This document shows positions 7,463-16,909 of a stretch of 64,000 bases of DNA, in pieces. Each line of letters starts with the position of its first letter. The first letter of the stretch is position 1. Origin of the DNA: Herpetosiphon giganteus (GTDB lineage Bacteria; Chloroflexota; Chloroflexia; Chloroflexales; Herpetosiphonaceae). The stretch covers positions 1 to 64,000 of the forward strand of contig NZ_JAFBCZ010000032.1 in NCBI RefSeq assembly GCF_016907925.1, given 5' to 3'. The position numbers were made by a program, and so were the translations under genes. Below the pieces are notes generated by a model. It was not told where the DNA came from, searched no databases, and saw only the letters and a program-made list of their open reading frames with translations.

Positions 7463-8611
7463 ATGACGATGAAGTCTCCTCGCGCGAAGTTCATGCTGGT
7501 TTTGATGGTGCTCATGACGATGGTTTTGGCAAGCTGTGGCGAAGCCGCAACTCCAACGCCTGCGCCAACCGATGGCGGCACAACCAGCACCGGTGGTACA
7601 ACCGCCAATGCTGATAACAGCAAATACACCATTGGGATCTCAATGCCCACCAAATCATCTGCTCGTTGGATCGCTGACGGCGACAATATGGTGAAGTATT
7701 TCCAAGAAAAAGGCTTCAAAACCGATCTTCAATACGCTGAAGACGATATTCCAACCCAACTTTCGCAAATTGAAAACATGGTCACCAAAGGGGTCAATGT
7801 TTTGGTGATTGCGGCAATCGACGGCGAAACCCTCTCAGATGTTCTGCAAAGTGCTAAAGACAAGAAAATTCTGGTTATCGCCTACGACCGCTTGATCAAA
7901 AAGACTCCTAACGTCGACTTCTACGCAACCTTCGATAACTTCAAGGTTGGGGTCTTGCAAGCGCAATCGATCGAAACCAAACTTGGTTTGAAAGATGGCA
8001 AAGGCCCATTCAATATCGAGTTGTTCGGTGGCTCATCGGATGATAACAACGCCTTCTTCTTCTACGATGGCGCGATGTCGGTCTTGCAACCCTACATCGA
8101 TAGCGGCAAGTTGGTGGTCGTCAGCGGCCAAACTGGCATGGATAAAGTTGCAACCTTGCGCTGGGACGGGGCAACCGCTCAATCACGCATGGACAACATT
8201 TTGAGCGCTTTCTATGGCGACAAACGAGTTGATGCAGTGCTTTCGCCATACGACGGCATCAGCATTGGGATCATCTCATCGCTCAAGGGTGTTGGCTACG
8301 GCAGCGCCGACCAACCAATGCCAGTCGTCTCGGGCCAAGATGCTGAAGTGCCTTCGGTCAAATCAATCATCGCTGGCGAACAAAGCTCAACCATCTTCAA
8401 AGATACCCGCGAATTGGCAAAATCAGTCGTTGGTATGGTCGAAGCCTCATTGTCAGGCAAAGAAGTGGCAGTCAACGACACCACCACCTACAACAACGGG
8501 GTCAAAGTTGTGCCTTCACAATTGCTGGTTCCGGTCGTTGTCGATGTAACCAACTGGGAAAAAGTGTTGGTCGAAAGTGGTTACTACAAAAAAGAAGACA
8601 TAACCAAATAG
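7463..8611 (+). CDS. chvE: ChvE-type sugar-binding lipoprotein (multiple monosaccharide ABC importer)
   Basis: A 382-residue periplasmic-binding-protein-like lipoprotein that captures the sugar for the importer encoded next. A signal sequence ends in the lipobox LASC, followed by a Pro/Thr/Gly-rich tether (about 28-52). The type I binding fold follows, beginning [15 protein letters not shown], with [24 protein letters not shown] and [12 protein letters not shown] typical of ChvE-like aldose receptors. Downstream mmsA and mmsB complete the transporter; the araBDA genes point to L-arabinose as substrate. AAGGAAGG lies just upstream; an ATG at 7469 is better spaced and could be the true start. 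Expression is probably set by the promoter/operator at 7230-7303. Confidence 0.92.
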   Translation: MTMKSPRAKFMLVLMVLMTMVLASCGEAATPTPAPTDGGTTSTGGTTANADNSKYTIGISMPTKSSARWIADGDNMVKYFQEKGFKTDLQYAEDDIPTQLSQIENMVTKGVNVLVIAAIDGETLSDVLQSAKDKKILVIAYDRLIKKTPNVDFYATFDNFKVGVLQAQSIETKLGLKDGKGPFNIELFGGSSDDNNAFFFYDGAMSVLQPYIDSGKLVVVSGQTGMDKVATLRWDGATAQSRMDNILSAFYGDKRVDAVLSPYDGISIGIISSLKGVGYGSADQPMPVVSGQDAEVPSVKSIIAGEQSSTIFKDTRELAKSVVGMVEASLSGKEVAVNDTTTYNNGVKVVPSQLLVPVVVDVTNWEKVLVESGYYKKEDITK

Positions 8612-8618
8612 TTCTGGC

Positions 8619-8659
8619 AGCAGGTCTGGGTGTGGGCAAGGCTCATGCTCAGGCCTGCT
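8619..8659 (+). other. Intercistronic hairpin after chvE
   Basis: AGCAGGTCTG and CAGGCCTGCT pair over 10 positions (one G-U) around a 21-base loop, just after the chvE stop and followed by TTTGC. Such hairpins commonly protect the 3' end of the binding-protein message, which is needed in excess over the transporter. That role is inferred. Confidence 0.5.
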
Positions 8660-8705
8660 TTGCATAGGAAACTTGGCCATCTTCTCAGCAAACGAGGCAC
8701 AGGTT

Positions 8706-10244
8706 ATGTCTGATCTACTACTTGAAATGCGCGGAATTACCAAAACGTTTCCTGGGGTTAAAGCGCTGAATGATGTTAATTTGCAAGTGCGCCAAGCAGA
8801 AATCCACGCGCTAGTCGGCGAAAATGGCGCAGGCAAATCGACCTTGATGAAGGTGCTCAGCGGCGTGTACCCGCATGGCAGCTACAGCGGCGAGATTATT
8901 TTCGAGGGTCAAGAGTGTCGTTTCAACGATATTAGCGCCAGCGAAAAACTCGGCATCGTGATTATCCACCAAGAACTGGCTTTGATTCCGTTCCTCTCGA
9001 TTGCCGAAAATATCTTTCTCGGCCACGAAACTGCCTCACGCGGCGTTATCAATTGGAATGCGGCGATTGCCAAAACCCAAGCCTTGCTCAAAAAAGTGGG
9101 CCTGAGCGAATCGCCCAACACATTAATTACCGATATTGGCGTAGGCAAGCAACAATTGGTTGAAATTGCCAAAGCCCTCGCCAAAGAAGTCAAACTATTA
9201 ATTCTCGATGAACCAACCGCCAGCTTAAACGAAAGCGATAGTGAAGCCTTGCTTGAATTGCTGCTGCAATTCAAACAACAGGGCATCTCATCAATTCTCA
9301 TCTCACATAAATTGAATGAAGTTTCGAAAGTTGCTGATGCGATTACGGTGCTCCGTGATGGCGCAACCATCGAAACCCTTGATTGTCACAAAGAAACCAT
9401 TAGCGAAGACCGAATTATCCGCGGCATGGTTGGCCGCGATTTGAGCCATCGTTTTCCGCCTCGCGAGGCCACGATTGGCGAAACTATGTTTGAAGTTCGC
9501 AACTGGAATGTCTATCACCCACTTCACGCTGAGCGCAAAGTTGTCGATAACGTCAACTTCAACGTGCGCAAAGGCGAAATTGTCGGGATTGCAGGTCTGA
9601 TGGGTTCGGGCCGCACCGAATTAGCAATGAGTATTTTTGGTCACGCATATGGCAAACATATCAGTGGCCATGTCTATAAAAATGGCCAAGAGATCGATGT
9701 GCGCACGATTCAAAAGGCCATTCGCAACGGAATTGCCTACGTTACCGAAGATCGCAAAAACTATGGCTTAGTACTGATTGATGGGATTAAAAATAATATT
9801 TCGCTTGCCAATTTGCCAGCGATTGCCAATAAATCGGTGCTTAACGAGCCAAAAGAATTGCGCATTACCAATCAATATCGCGATGATTTAGGCATTCGCA
9901 GCTCCAGCGTGCTGCAAAAAACCGTCAATCTCTCTGGCGGCAACCAACAAAAAGTTGTGCTGAGCAAGTGGTTGTTTGCCAACCCCGATATTCTGATTCT
10001 CGATGAGCCAACCCGTGGGATTGACGTGGGCGCTAAGTATGAAATCTACACGATTATCAACAAATTGGCGCAAGCAGGCAAAGCCGTGATCATCATCTCT
10101 TCGGAATTACCCGAAATTCTCGGCATGTGTGATCGCATTTATGTGATGAATGAAGGTCAGATAGTGGGCGAAATGCCTGCCGCCGATGCCTCTCAGGAAA
10201 AGATCATGAAGTGCATTATGCAGCAGGAGGTTAACCAGCAATGA
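8706..10244 (+). CDS. mmsA: Sugar ABC transporter ATPase (tandem nucleotide-binding domains)
   Basis: A 512-residue ATPase that drives sugar import on the inner face of the membrane. Two ABC domains lie in tandem. The first has Walker [10 protein letters not shown], signature [16 protein letters not shown] and Walker [12 protein letters not shown]. The second has a degenerate Walker A (GLMGSGRTE), signature [15 protein letters not shown] and Walker [15 protein letters not shown]. This is the GguA/MmsA/RbsA/XylG architecture, and the length is normal for it. The ATG at 8706 has GAGG 8 bases upstream; an earlier in-frame ATG adds 11 codons without support. It overlaps mmsB by 4 bases (ATGA), implying translational coupling. 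Confidence 0.94.
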   Translation: MSDLLLEMRGITKTFPGVKALNDVNLQVRQAEIHALVGENGAGKSTLMKVLSGVYPHGSYSGEIIFEGQECRFNDISASEKLGIVIIHQELALIPFLSIAENIFLGHETASRGVINWNAAIAKTQALLKKVGLSESPNTLITDIGVGKQQLVEIAKALAKEVKLLILDEPTASLNESDSEALLELLLQFKQQGISSILISHKLNEVSKVADAITVLRDGATIETLDCHKETISEDRIIRGMVGRDLSHRFPPREATIGETMFEVRNWNVYHPLHAERKVVDNVNFNVRKGEIVGIAGLMGSGRTELAMSIFGHAYGKHISGHVYKNGQEIDVRTIQKAIRNGIAYVTEDRKNYGLVLIDGIKNNISLANLPAIANKSVLNEPKELRITNQYRDDLGIRSSSVLQKTVNLSGGNQQKVVLSKWLFANPDILILDEPTRGIDVGAKYEIYTIINKLAQAGKAVIIISSELPEILGMCDRIYVMNEGQIVGEMPAADASQEKIMKCIMQQEVNQQ

Positions 10245-11488
10245 GCGCTGAACTGCAAACCAACGAATCCAGCAAAGCGGCTGGGTTCAAACTCGCCAAC
10301 GTTTTCGATTTCTTGAAAAATCATATGCGCGAATATGGCATGCTGGTTGCCCTTGTGGTGATTGTGCTGTATTTCCAATTTGAAACCAGCGGCGTGTTGC
10401 TCCAACCAACCAACATCACCAACGTGATTTTGCAAAATAGCTATATCGTGGTGATGGCGCTGGGCATGCTGCTGGTGATTGTGGCAGGCCATATCGATCT
10501 TTCGATTGGCTCGGTGGCGGCCTTTGTCGGGGCAGTTGCTGGCTATATGATGGTCAAAAATGATTATCCAGTCATCATTTCGATTGCTGCCTGTATTGCA
10601 ATTGGCGCTGTAATTGGCGCGTTTCAAGGCTATTGGGTGGCCTTCCGCAAAATTCCGGCCTTTATTGTAACCCTTGCAGGCATGTTGATCTTTCGTGGAT
10701 TGACCTTAGTGCTACTCGGCGGTAGCTCACTTGGCCCGTTCCCTGAGAGCTTCAGCAATATTAGCCGAGGTTTCATTAGCGGCAACGAAGCCACGACAGG
10801 CTTTATGAGCAACCCTCTTGGCGGCGCTGACGCAAAACTGCACGTGATGACGCTTATCATTGGCTTAGCCTTTGCAGCAATCATCGTCTACTTGGATATT
10901 GTCGGGCGCAAAAATAGTCGCGCATTCAACTTTCCAGTGCTTTCAACTCCCTTGTTTATTGTCAAAAATACAGCAGTTGTCGCCATTATTATGGCGTTCT
11001 GCTATATCTTGGCTTCCTACAAAGGCTTGCCCAACGTCTTGTTGGTCTTAATTCCATTGATCGTCTTGTATATCTTTGTCACCAAAAAGACGGTGATTGG
11101 GCGGCGGATTTATGCCTTGGGTGGCAACGAAAAAGCCGCCAAACTCTCTGGCGTGCCAACTGACCGTCTGACGTTCTATACCTTCGTCAATATGGGGGTT
11201 TTGGCAGCTATCGGCGGCATGATCTTCACAGGCCGCTTGAACTCGGCCACTCCCAAAGCTGGCGATGGCTTTGAACTCGATGCAATCGCGGCGGTCTTTA
11301 TCGGCGGCGCATCGGCCTCAGGTGGCATCGGCACAATTTTTGGCGTGGTCATCGGGGCCTTGGTGATGGGCGTGCTCAATAATGGCATGTCAATCGCTGG
11401 CGTAAGCGTCGATTGGCAACAAGTGGTCAAAGGCGCAGTGCTCTTGATCGCCGTCTACTTCGATGTATCGAGCAAAAATAAAGCCTAG
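10241..11488 (+). CDS. mmsB: Sugar ABC transporter permease
   Basis: A 415-residue polytopic membrane protein of the BPD_transp_2 family, the channel of the ChvE importer. About ten to twelve hydrophobic segments are visible. The conserved stretch [21 protein letters not shown] is followed by [10 protein letters not shown] and [20 protein letters not shown], with [15 protein letters not shown] near the end, as in GguB/MmsB, RbsC and XylH. The large insertion around residues 150-230 is usual for MmsB and makes it longer than RbsC. AGGAGG precedes the ATG, inside the end of mmsA. Confidence 0.94.
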   Translation: MSAELQTNESSKAAGFKLANVFDFLKNHMREYGMLVALVVIVLYFQFETSGVLLQPTNITNVILQNSYIVVMALGMLLVIVAGHIDLSIGSVAAFVGAVAGYMMVKNDYPVIISIAACIAIGAVIGAFQGYWVAFRKIPAFIVTLAGMLIFRGLTLVLLGGSSLGPFPESFSNISRGFISGNEATTGFMSNPLGGADAKLHVMTLIIGLAFAAIIVYLDIVGRKNSRAFNFPVLSTPLFIVKNTAVVAIIMAFCYILASYKGLPNVLLVLIPLIVLYIFVTKKTVIGRRIYALGGNEKAAKLSGVPTDRLTFYTFVNMGVLAAIGGMIFTGRLNSATPKAGDGFELDAIAAVFIGGASASGGIGTIFGVVIGALVMGVLNNGMSIAGVSVDWQQVVKGAVLLIAVYFDVSSKNKA

Positions 11489-11498
11489 TTGAAGCAAC

Positions 11499-11532
11499 GC
11501 AAGGCATGAGCCACCCTTGGTTCGTGCCTTGC
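11499..11532 (+). other. Intercistronic hairpin between mmsB and araB
   Basis: GCAAGGCATGAGCC and GGTTCGTGCCTTGC pair over 14 positions (two G-U pairs) around a 6-base loop. There is no T-run, so this is more likely an mRNA-stability or partial attenuation structure than a full terminator. The araB ribosome-binding site follows 10 bases later. Confidence 0.5.
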
Positions 11533-11553
11533 AAATGCATACAAGGAGTTGCC

Positions 11554-13242
11554 ATGAGTCGGCAAACTTACGCGATCGGGGTCGATTTTGGCACCGAGTC
11601 GGGCCGTGCTGTGCTCGTTGATGTGCGCAATGGCCAAGAAATCGCAACCGCGATCTATGCCTACGCCAACGGGGTTATCGACGAAAAACTGCCCAATACC
11701 AACATTCGGCTAGAGCCAGATTGGGCACTCCAAGACCCCAACGATTATCTTGATGTCTTCAAAATCACCATCCCCGCCATTCTCAAAGAAAGTGGCGTTG
11801 ATCCAGCTGATGTAATTGGGATTGGGGTTGATTTTACTGCCTGTACGATGTTGCCAACCAAAGCCGACGGCACGCCGTTGTGTATGCTGCCAGAGTGGCG
11901 CAACACGCCGCATGCATGGGTCAAATTGTGGAAACATCATGCTGCCCAGCCCGAAGCCAACCAGCTCAACCAGATTGCTCGCGAGCTTGGCTATAGCTTC
12001 CTTGATCGCTACGGCGGCAAAATTAGCTCAGAATGGTTTTTCCCCAAGGCTTGGCAAATTCTCAACGAAGCACCCGAAGTCTATGCCGCCGCCGATCGCT
12101 TGATCGAAGCGACCGACTGGGTAGTTTGGCAGTTGACTGGGGTCGAAACCCGCAACGAATGTACCGCAGGCTACAAAGCCATGTGGTCAAAATCGGAGGG
12201 CTTTCCACCCGACGAGTTTTTCAAGGCGCTCGACGAACGAATGGAACAGATCGTCGATCAGAAAATGTCGCGCACGCTCTTGCCGCTTGGCGCAAAAGCT
12301 GGCGGCCTCAGCCAACAAGCCGCAGCATGGACGGGCTTACTAGCAGGCACAGCGGTTGCCGTCGCCAATGTTGATGCCCACGTCACCCTGCCAGTTACCG
12401 GCAATACCGAAATCGGCACGATGGTGATGATTATGGGAACTAGCACCTGTGACGTGATGAACGGCGAACAGCGCGACCAATTGCCAATTGTCGAAGGCAT
12501 GTGCGGCGTAGTCGATGGCGGCATCGTGCCAGGTATGCTTGGCTACGAAGCAGGTCAAAGCGGCGTTGGCGATATTTTTGCTTGGTTTATTGAGCATGGC
12601 GTGCCTGGCGAATATTTCGCCCAAGCAGAGGCTGAAGGCCTCAATATTCACAGCTTGCTCGAACGCGAAGCCGCCAAACTTAAGCCTGCTGAGAGCGGTC
12701 TCTTAGCCCTCGATTGGTTCAATGGCAATCGCTCAACCTTGGTCGATGTTGAACTCAACGGCTTGGTGTTGGGCATGACCTTGGCCACCACAGCGCCCGA
12801 AATCTATCGCGCTTTGCTCGAAGCAACGGCCTTTGGCAAACGCGAAATTATCGAAACCTTCAATCAATCGGGTGTGCCAATTCGCAAATTGATTGCAGCT
12901 GGTGGCTTGCCCGAAAAAAACCATTTGTTGATGCAAATTTACGCCGATGTCACCAACTATGAAATTAGCGTGATTGCCAGCAAACAGGCTCCCGCCTTGG
13001 GCGCAGCTATGCATGGCGCGGTTGCCGCAGGCCTTGAAGCAGGTGGCTACGCCGATATTGCCAGCGCCGCCAACCAGATGGGCCGCTTGAAAGCCGAAAC
13101 CTTCAAGCCAATTCCCGCCAATGTTGAAATTTACGATCAGCTTTATGCTGAATATAAAGTGCTGTACAACTACTTTGGCCGTGGCGAAAACGATGTGATG
13201 AAGCGCTTGCGCATGCTCCGTCACGCCGCGCTCACTGCCTAG
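11554..13242 (+). CDS. araB: Ribulokinase
   Basis: A 562-residue FGGY-family kinase that phosphorylates L-ribulose to L-ribulose 5-phosphate. The N-terminal phosphate-binding motif [18 protein letters not shown], the [12 protein letters not shown] region, the [11 protein letters not shown] signature and the C-terminal [20 protein letters not shown] match AraB. Length is usual for the family. The ATG at 11554 has AAGGAG 5 bases upstream; the longer frame from 11506 adds 16 residues that start inside the intercistronic hairpin. It is the first catabolic gene after the importer and lies 24 bases before araD. Confidence 0.95.
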   Translation: MSRQTYAIGVDFGTESGRAVLVDVRNGQEIATAIYAYANGVIDEKLPNTNIRLEPDWALQDPNDYLDVFKITIPAILKESGVDPADVIGIGVDFTACTMLPTKADGTPLCMLPEWRNTPHAWVKLWKHHAAQPEANQLNQIARELGYSFLDRYGGKISSEWFFPKAWQILNEAPEVYAAADRLIEATDWVVWQLTGVETRNECTAGYKAMWSKSEGFPPDEFFKALDERMEQIVDQKMSRTLLPLGAKAGGLSQQAAAWTGLLAGTAVAVANVDAHVTLPVTGNTEIGTMVMIMGTSTCDVMNGEQRDQLPIVEGMCGVVDGGIVPGMLGYEAGQSGVGDIFAWFIEHGVPGEYFAQAEAEGLNIHSLLEREAAKLKPAESGLLALDWFNGNRSTLVDVELNGLVLGMTLATTAPEIYRALLEATAFGKREIIETFNQSGVPIRKLIAAGGLPEKNHLLMQIYADVTNYEISVIASKQAPALGAAMHGAVAAGLEAGGYADIASAANQMGRLKAETFKPIPANVEIYDQLYAEYKVLYNYFGRGENDVMKRLRMLRHAALTA

Positions 13243-13266
13243 TTGCAGCCAGATTGGAAACCAACG

Positions 13267-13908
13267 ATGTTAGAAACGCTAAAACACGAACTTTGGAAAT
13301 TGCACCTTGAATTGCCCAAAAATGGCTTGGTAACCTGGACTTCGGGCAACGTCAGCGCCCGCGATCCTGAAACCAATTTGGTGGTGATCAAGCCCAGCGG
13401 CGTGATGTTTGAAGATTTGCGGCCCGCCGACCATGTAGTGCTCGATTTAGACGGCAATGTGATTGAAGGCGAACTCAAGCCTTCATCGGATACCGCCAGC
13501 CATTTGTATATCTATCGCCATCGTCCTGATGTGAATGGGATTGTGCATACGCATTCGCCATTTGCTACGGCGTTTGCCGCAAACGGCAAATCAATTCCAG
13601 TCTATTTGACTGCGATGGCCGATGAATTTGGCGGGCCGATTCCTTGCGCTGGCTTTGCATTAATTGGCGGCGAAGAAATTGGCCAGCAAGTGGTTGAGCA
13701 TATTGGCACATCGCCAGCGGTGTTGCTGCAAAATCATGGCGTTTTCACGATTGGCAAATCGGCCAAAGCTGCCGTAAAAGCCGCTGTGATGACCGAAGAT
13801 GTGGCTCGCACCACTTGGTATGCCTTGCAAATCGGCCAGCCGCAGGAAATCGCCAGCGACGATGTTGCCAAATTGCACTATCGCTATACCAATGTGTATG
13901 GGCAGTAA
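13267..13908 (+). CDS. araD: L-ribulose-5-phosphate 4-epimerase
   Basis: A 213-residue class II aldolase/epimerase that converts L-ribulose 5-phosphate to D-xylulose 5-phosphate, feeding the pentose phosphate pathway. Visible are the substrate loop TWTSGNVSARD, the phosphate-binding VIKPSGVMFEDL, the zinc-binding GIVHTHSPFATAFA, and the third-ligand region AVLLQNHGVFTIG. The start is the ATG at 13267; the frame opens 8 codons earlier at a TTG. It is somewhat shorter than E. coli AraD (231 residues). Confidence 0.92.
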   Translation: MLETLKHELWKLHLELPKNGLVTWTSGNVSARDPETNLVVIKPSGVMFEDLRPADHVVLDLDGNVIEGELKPSSDTASHLYIYRHRPDVNGIVHTHSPFATAFAANGKSIPVYLTAMADEFGGPIPCAGFALIGGEEIGQQVVEHIGTSPAVLLQNHGVFTIGKSAKAAVKAAVMTEDVARTTWYALQIGQPQEIASDDVAKLHYRYTNVYGQ

Positions 13909-13935
13909 AGTTGGGGATCGGTTATTGGGAATCGG

Positions 13936-13947
13936 GTTATAGATAAC
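13936..13947. promoter_or_regulatory. Near-copy of the arabinose operator between araD and araA
   Basis: GTTATAGATAAC differs by one base from the palindrome at 7265, and it sits inside the longer inverted repeat GGTTAT-AG-ATAACC. It could be a secondary operator for araA. The surrounding text resembles common intergenic repeat sequence, so a chance match is possible. Confidence 0.4.
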
Positions 13948-13952
13948 CTTGG

Positions 13953-14088
13953 TTCCCTCACCCCCTAGCCCCCTCTCCCACTGAACGCGGGCGAGGGGGA
14001 GCAGCCTTTTTTACCGACGCATTGCGCAAGAACCACGGTGTTAAAGCCCCTCGCCCGCGCCACGGGAGAGGGGTTGGGGTGAGGGAAT
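13953..14088. repeat. Two-armed ~130-bp dispersed element (forward)
   Basis: A C-rich arm (CCCTCACCCCCTAGCC..., then ACTGAACGCGGGCGAGGG), a 45-50 base centre, and a G-rich complementary arm (GGGAGAGGGGTTGGGGTGAGGG). It can fold as one long hairpin. Here it lies within the arabinose operon between araD and araA, and might attenuate read-through to araA. Confidence 0.85.
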
Positions 14089-14129
14089 GAACCGATGCCC
14101 AAATCCCTCAATTATAGAAAGGCCAATCA

Positions 14130-15635
14130 ATGCTTGATTTGAAACAATATGAAGTGTGGTTTATTACGGGCAGCCAACATCTGTATGGCCCCGAAACTTT
14201 AGAACAAGTTGCCAAACACTCACAAATTATCGCCGCAGGATTTGATCAAAGCAGCGCGATTCCGGTGCGCGTGGTGTTCAAGCCTGTGCTCAAAACGCCC
14301 GACGAAATTTACAATTTGGTGCTGGAAGCCAACGCCGCCAAAAACTGTATTGGCTTAGTTGCTTGGATGCATACCTTCTCGCCAGCCAAAATGTGGATTG
14401 CCGGCCTGCGCAGCTTGCAAAAACCACTCGCTCACTTGCACACTCAATTCAACAGCGAAATTCCATGGGCGCAAATCGACATGGATTTTATGAACCTCAA
14501 CCAAGCAGCCCACGGCGACCGCGAATTTGGCTTTATTGTCAGCCGCATGCGCTTAGAGCGCAAAGTGATTGTTGGCCACTGGCAAGATAGCGAAGTGCAT
14601 GATCGAATTGCAGCTTGGACGCGGGCCGCCGCTGCTTGGCACGATGCCCAAGGCGCACGCTTCGCCCGTTTCGGCGACAACATGCGCGAAGTTGCCGTAA
14701 CCGAAGGCGATAAAGTTAATGCTCAAATGCGGCTTGGCTATAGCGTCAGTGGCTATGGCGTTGGCGATTTGGTGCGCTTTGTCAACGAAGTCAGCGATGC
14801 CGACATCGACAGCACCTTGCAAGAATATGCTGAACACTACGACTTGGCAGCAGGCCTGAAGGCTGGCGGCGAACAGCATCAAGCCCTGCGCGAAGCTGCC
14901 CGCATCGAGCTTGGTTTGCGCTATTTCCTTGAACATGGCAACTTCAAAGGCTTTACCACCACTTTCGAAGATTTGCATGGCTTGGTGCAATTGCCAGGTT
15001 TAGGCCCGCAACGGCTGATGGATCGCGGCTATGGCTTTGCTGGCGAGGGCGATTGGAAAACCGCTGCGCTGGTGCGGGCGATGAAAGTGATGAGCGCTGG
15101 GCTAAGCGGCGGCACCTCGTTTATGGAAGATTACACCTATCACTTTGGCAGCAACGGCATGAAAGTGCTGGGCGCGCATATGCTCGAAATCTGCCCCTCA
15201 ATTGCAGCAACCAAACCACGACTCGAAGTCCATCCCTTGGGCATTGGCGGCAAGGCCGACCCAGTGCGCATGGTGTTCGATGCCAAAACTGGGCCAGCAG
15301 TCAACGCCTCAATTGTTGAAATGGGCAATCGTTTACGCCTGATCAATAGCGTCGTTGATGCGGTTGAAACCGACGAGCCATTGCCAAACTTGCCAGTTGC
15401 TCGCGCCTTGTGGGTTCCTCAGCCAGATCTCAAAACGGCTGCGGCAGCCTGGATCTACGCTGGCGGCGCGCATCACACCGGCTTTAGCTTTGATCTGACC
15501 AGCGAACATCTCGCCGATTTTGCTGAAATTGCAGGCATGGAATATTTGCAAATTGATCGCAACACCAACGTCAGCCAATTCAAGCAAGAGCTACGCTGGA
15601 ACGATCTCTATTATCACTTGGCTAAAGGATTGTAA
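14130..15635 (+). CDS. araA: L-arabinose isomerase
   Basis: A 501-residue isomerase converting L-arabinose to L-ribulose, the first intracellular step. It opens with [40 protein letters not shown]-like [10 protein letters not shown] and DYTYHFG all match AraA. The metal-binding Glu/His residues expected near 306-333 and 350-450 fall in [24 protein letters not shown] and [10 protein letters not shown]. Length is normal (E. coli 500). AGAAAGG lies upstream. The dispersed element at 13953 separates it from araD, so it may be expressed by read-through or by its own promoter. Confidence 0.96.
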   Translation: MLDLKQYEVWFITGSQHLYGPETLEQVAKHSQIIAAGFDQSSAIPVRVVFKPVLKTPDEIYNLVLEANAAKNCIGLVAWMHTFSPAKMWIAGLRSLQKPLAHLHTQFNSEIPWAQIDMDFMNLNQAAHGDREFGFIVSRMRLERKVIVGHWQDSEVHDRIAAWTRAAAAWHDAQGARFARFGDNMREVAVTEGDKVNAQMRLGYSVSGYGVGDLVRFVNEVSDADIDSTLQEYAEHYDLAAGLKAGGEQHQALREAARIELGLRYFLEHGNFKGFTTTFEDLHGLVQLPGLGPQRLMDRGYGFAGEGDWKTAALVRAMKVMSAGLSGGTSFMEDYTYHFGSNGMKVLGAHMLEICPSIAATKPRLEVHPLGIGGKADPVRMVFDAKTGPAVNASIVEMGNRLRLINSVVDAVETDEPLPNLPVARALWVPQPDLKTAAAAWIYAGGAHHTGFSFDLTSEHLADFAEIAGMEYLQIDRNTNVSQFKQELRWNDLYYHLAKGL

Positions 15636-15657
15636 ACCAACGCTCAGCAACCAACGT

Positions 15658-15706
15658 CGCAACGCTGCACACCAATGGCACTGAATGGCCTTTTAGCAGC
15701 GTTGCG
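15658..15706 (+). terminator. Hairpin after araA, probable operon end
   Basis: CGCAACGCTGC and GCAGCGTTGCG form a perfect 11-bp stem with a 27-base loop, 23 bases after the araA stop. A T-run is missing (GCTTGG follows), so termination would be weak or factor-dependent. Confidence 0.45.
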
Positions 15707-15739
15707 GCTTGGCCAAAGCAACGCCGGGGCAAGATCGGC

Positions 15740-15745
15740 TATACT
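15740..15745 (+). promoter_or_regulatory. Candidate -10 box for the LacI-type regulator
   Basis: TATACT lies 53 bases upstream of the regulator start. No convincing -35 box is visible. It suggests the regulator has its own promoter after the araA hairpin. Confidence 0.35.
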
Positions 15746-15798
15746 AGCAGCCTTGCATCCCAGCGATTTGAAATGCAGCGTGCTATTGGGAGTTCGCC

Positions 15799-16845
15799 AT
15801 GACCATTCATCGTCCACAAAAAGTCACGATCAAAGATATTGCAAAACTATGTAATGTTTCGACCCAAACCGTTTCGCGGGTGCTCAACAATCGGCCCGAT
15901 GTGTCGCCGCAAACTCGCGAGGCAGTTGAAAAAGCCATTGCCGATATGGGCTACCAGCCAAGCGCTTTGGCCCGCAGCTTGGTGCAGCAACAAAGCTTTA
16001 CCTTGGGCGTGATTACCGCAGGCTTGCAATATATGGGCGTGTCGCTGACGTTGAATGGCATCGCCGAGGAAAGCGAAGCCTCGAATTATGCCTTGTTGCT
16101 CAAGGAATTGCCGCGTTTTGATGCGACCAATATTGTGCCAATTATCGAAGCGCTGATGGCACGTCATGTCGATGGGATTATTTTTGCGGCGGCGGAACTC
16201 AACGAGAATGTTGAGGTTGTGCAAGCCCAATTGCCTGCAACTTGCCCGCCGATTGTCTTTGTCAAAAGCCAGCCCAACCCCCGCTTCACCACAATTGGCA
16301 TCGATAATTATGGCGGTGCGCGCCAAGCAGTCGAGCATTTGCTAAGCATCGGCAAGCGCGAAATCGGCATTATCTGCGGGCCAATCGAATGGCTCGAAAC
16401 CCGCCAACGCCGCAGCGGCTGGTACGATGGCTTACTGGCAGCAGGCATCACGCCACAGCAACAACAAATTGGCATTGGCAATTGGTCGGCAGCCAGCGGC
16501 GAGCAAGCTTGCACCGAATTGTTCAATCGCTATCCTGAGATCGATGCAGTGTTTGCCTGCAACGATCAAATGGCTTTGGGCGCGTTGCATTATGCCAGCA
16601 AACATGGCCTGCGCGTGCCCGAAGATTTGGCAATCGTCGGCTTTGATGATTTAGCTGAATCGGCCTACTTCTCGCCAGCGCTGACCACCATTCGCCAACC
16701 ATTGCGCGAATTAGGCCGCTTGGCGGTACAAACATTGTTGCAATTAATCAGTCCCAGCGCTGAGCACATGCCAGCCGTCATCACAACCCTGCCAACCCAG
16801 TTGATTGTGCGCGAGAGCACGGTAATCAATAATTTGCCTGATTAA
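15799..16845 (+). CDS. LacI-family transcriptional regulator of the arabinose operon
   Basis: A 348-residue repressor-type regulator. The LacI helix-turn-helix is at residues 9-30 (TIKDIAKLCNVSTQTVSRVL), with the hinge helix in YQPSALARSLVQQQ. A type I sugar-binding core follows, with LGVITAGLQYMG, DGIIFAAAELN, VDAVFACNDQMALGAL-like IDAVFACNDQMAL and VPEDLAIVGFDDLAESAYF. Its position immediately after araA and the palindrome on the chvE promoter make it the likely L-arabinose-responsive repressor, replacing AraC of enterics or GntR-type AraR of Bacillus. The inducer is inferred from context. GGGAG lies 8 bases upstream of the ATG. Confidence 0.9.
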   Translation: MTIHRPQKVTIKDIAKLCNVSTQTVSRVLNNRPDVSPQTREAVEKAIADMGYQPSALARSLVQQQSFTLGVITAGLQYMGVSLTLNGIAEESEASNYALLLKELPRFDATNIVPIIEALMARHVDGIIFAAAELNENVEVVQAQLPATCPPIVFVKSQPNPRFTTIGIDNYGGARQAVEHLLSIGKREIGIICGPIEWLETRQRRSGWYDGLLAAGITPQQQQIGIGNWSAASGEQACTELFNRYPEIDAVFACNDQMALGALHYASKHGLRVPEDLAIVGFDDLAESAYFSPALTTIRQPLRELGRLAVQTLLQLISPSAEHMPAVITTLPTQLIVRESTVINNLPD

Positions 16846-16860
16846 TTCAATCAACGTCCA

Positions 16861-16869
16861 TGCTATACT
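16861..16869 (+). promoter_or_regulatory. Extended -10 element upstream of the AIPR gene
   Basis: TGCTATACT has the TGn extension followed by TATACT, 40 bases upstream of the AIPR start. It implies that the AT-rich gene has its own promoter. Confidence 0.45.
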
Positions 16870-16909
16870 CCTTAATACAAGCGAAACTAGCATTTAGAAG
16901 GATATGAGA

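Noticed and set aside
8909-9370. 153-residue minus-strand frame inside mmsA
   Set aside because: Antisense shadow of a clear ABC ATPase gene with no start signal.
12733-13224. 163-residue minus-strand frame inside araB
   Set aside because: Antisense shadow with low-complexity His/Gly/Phe composition typical of the reverse of a coding frame.
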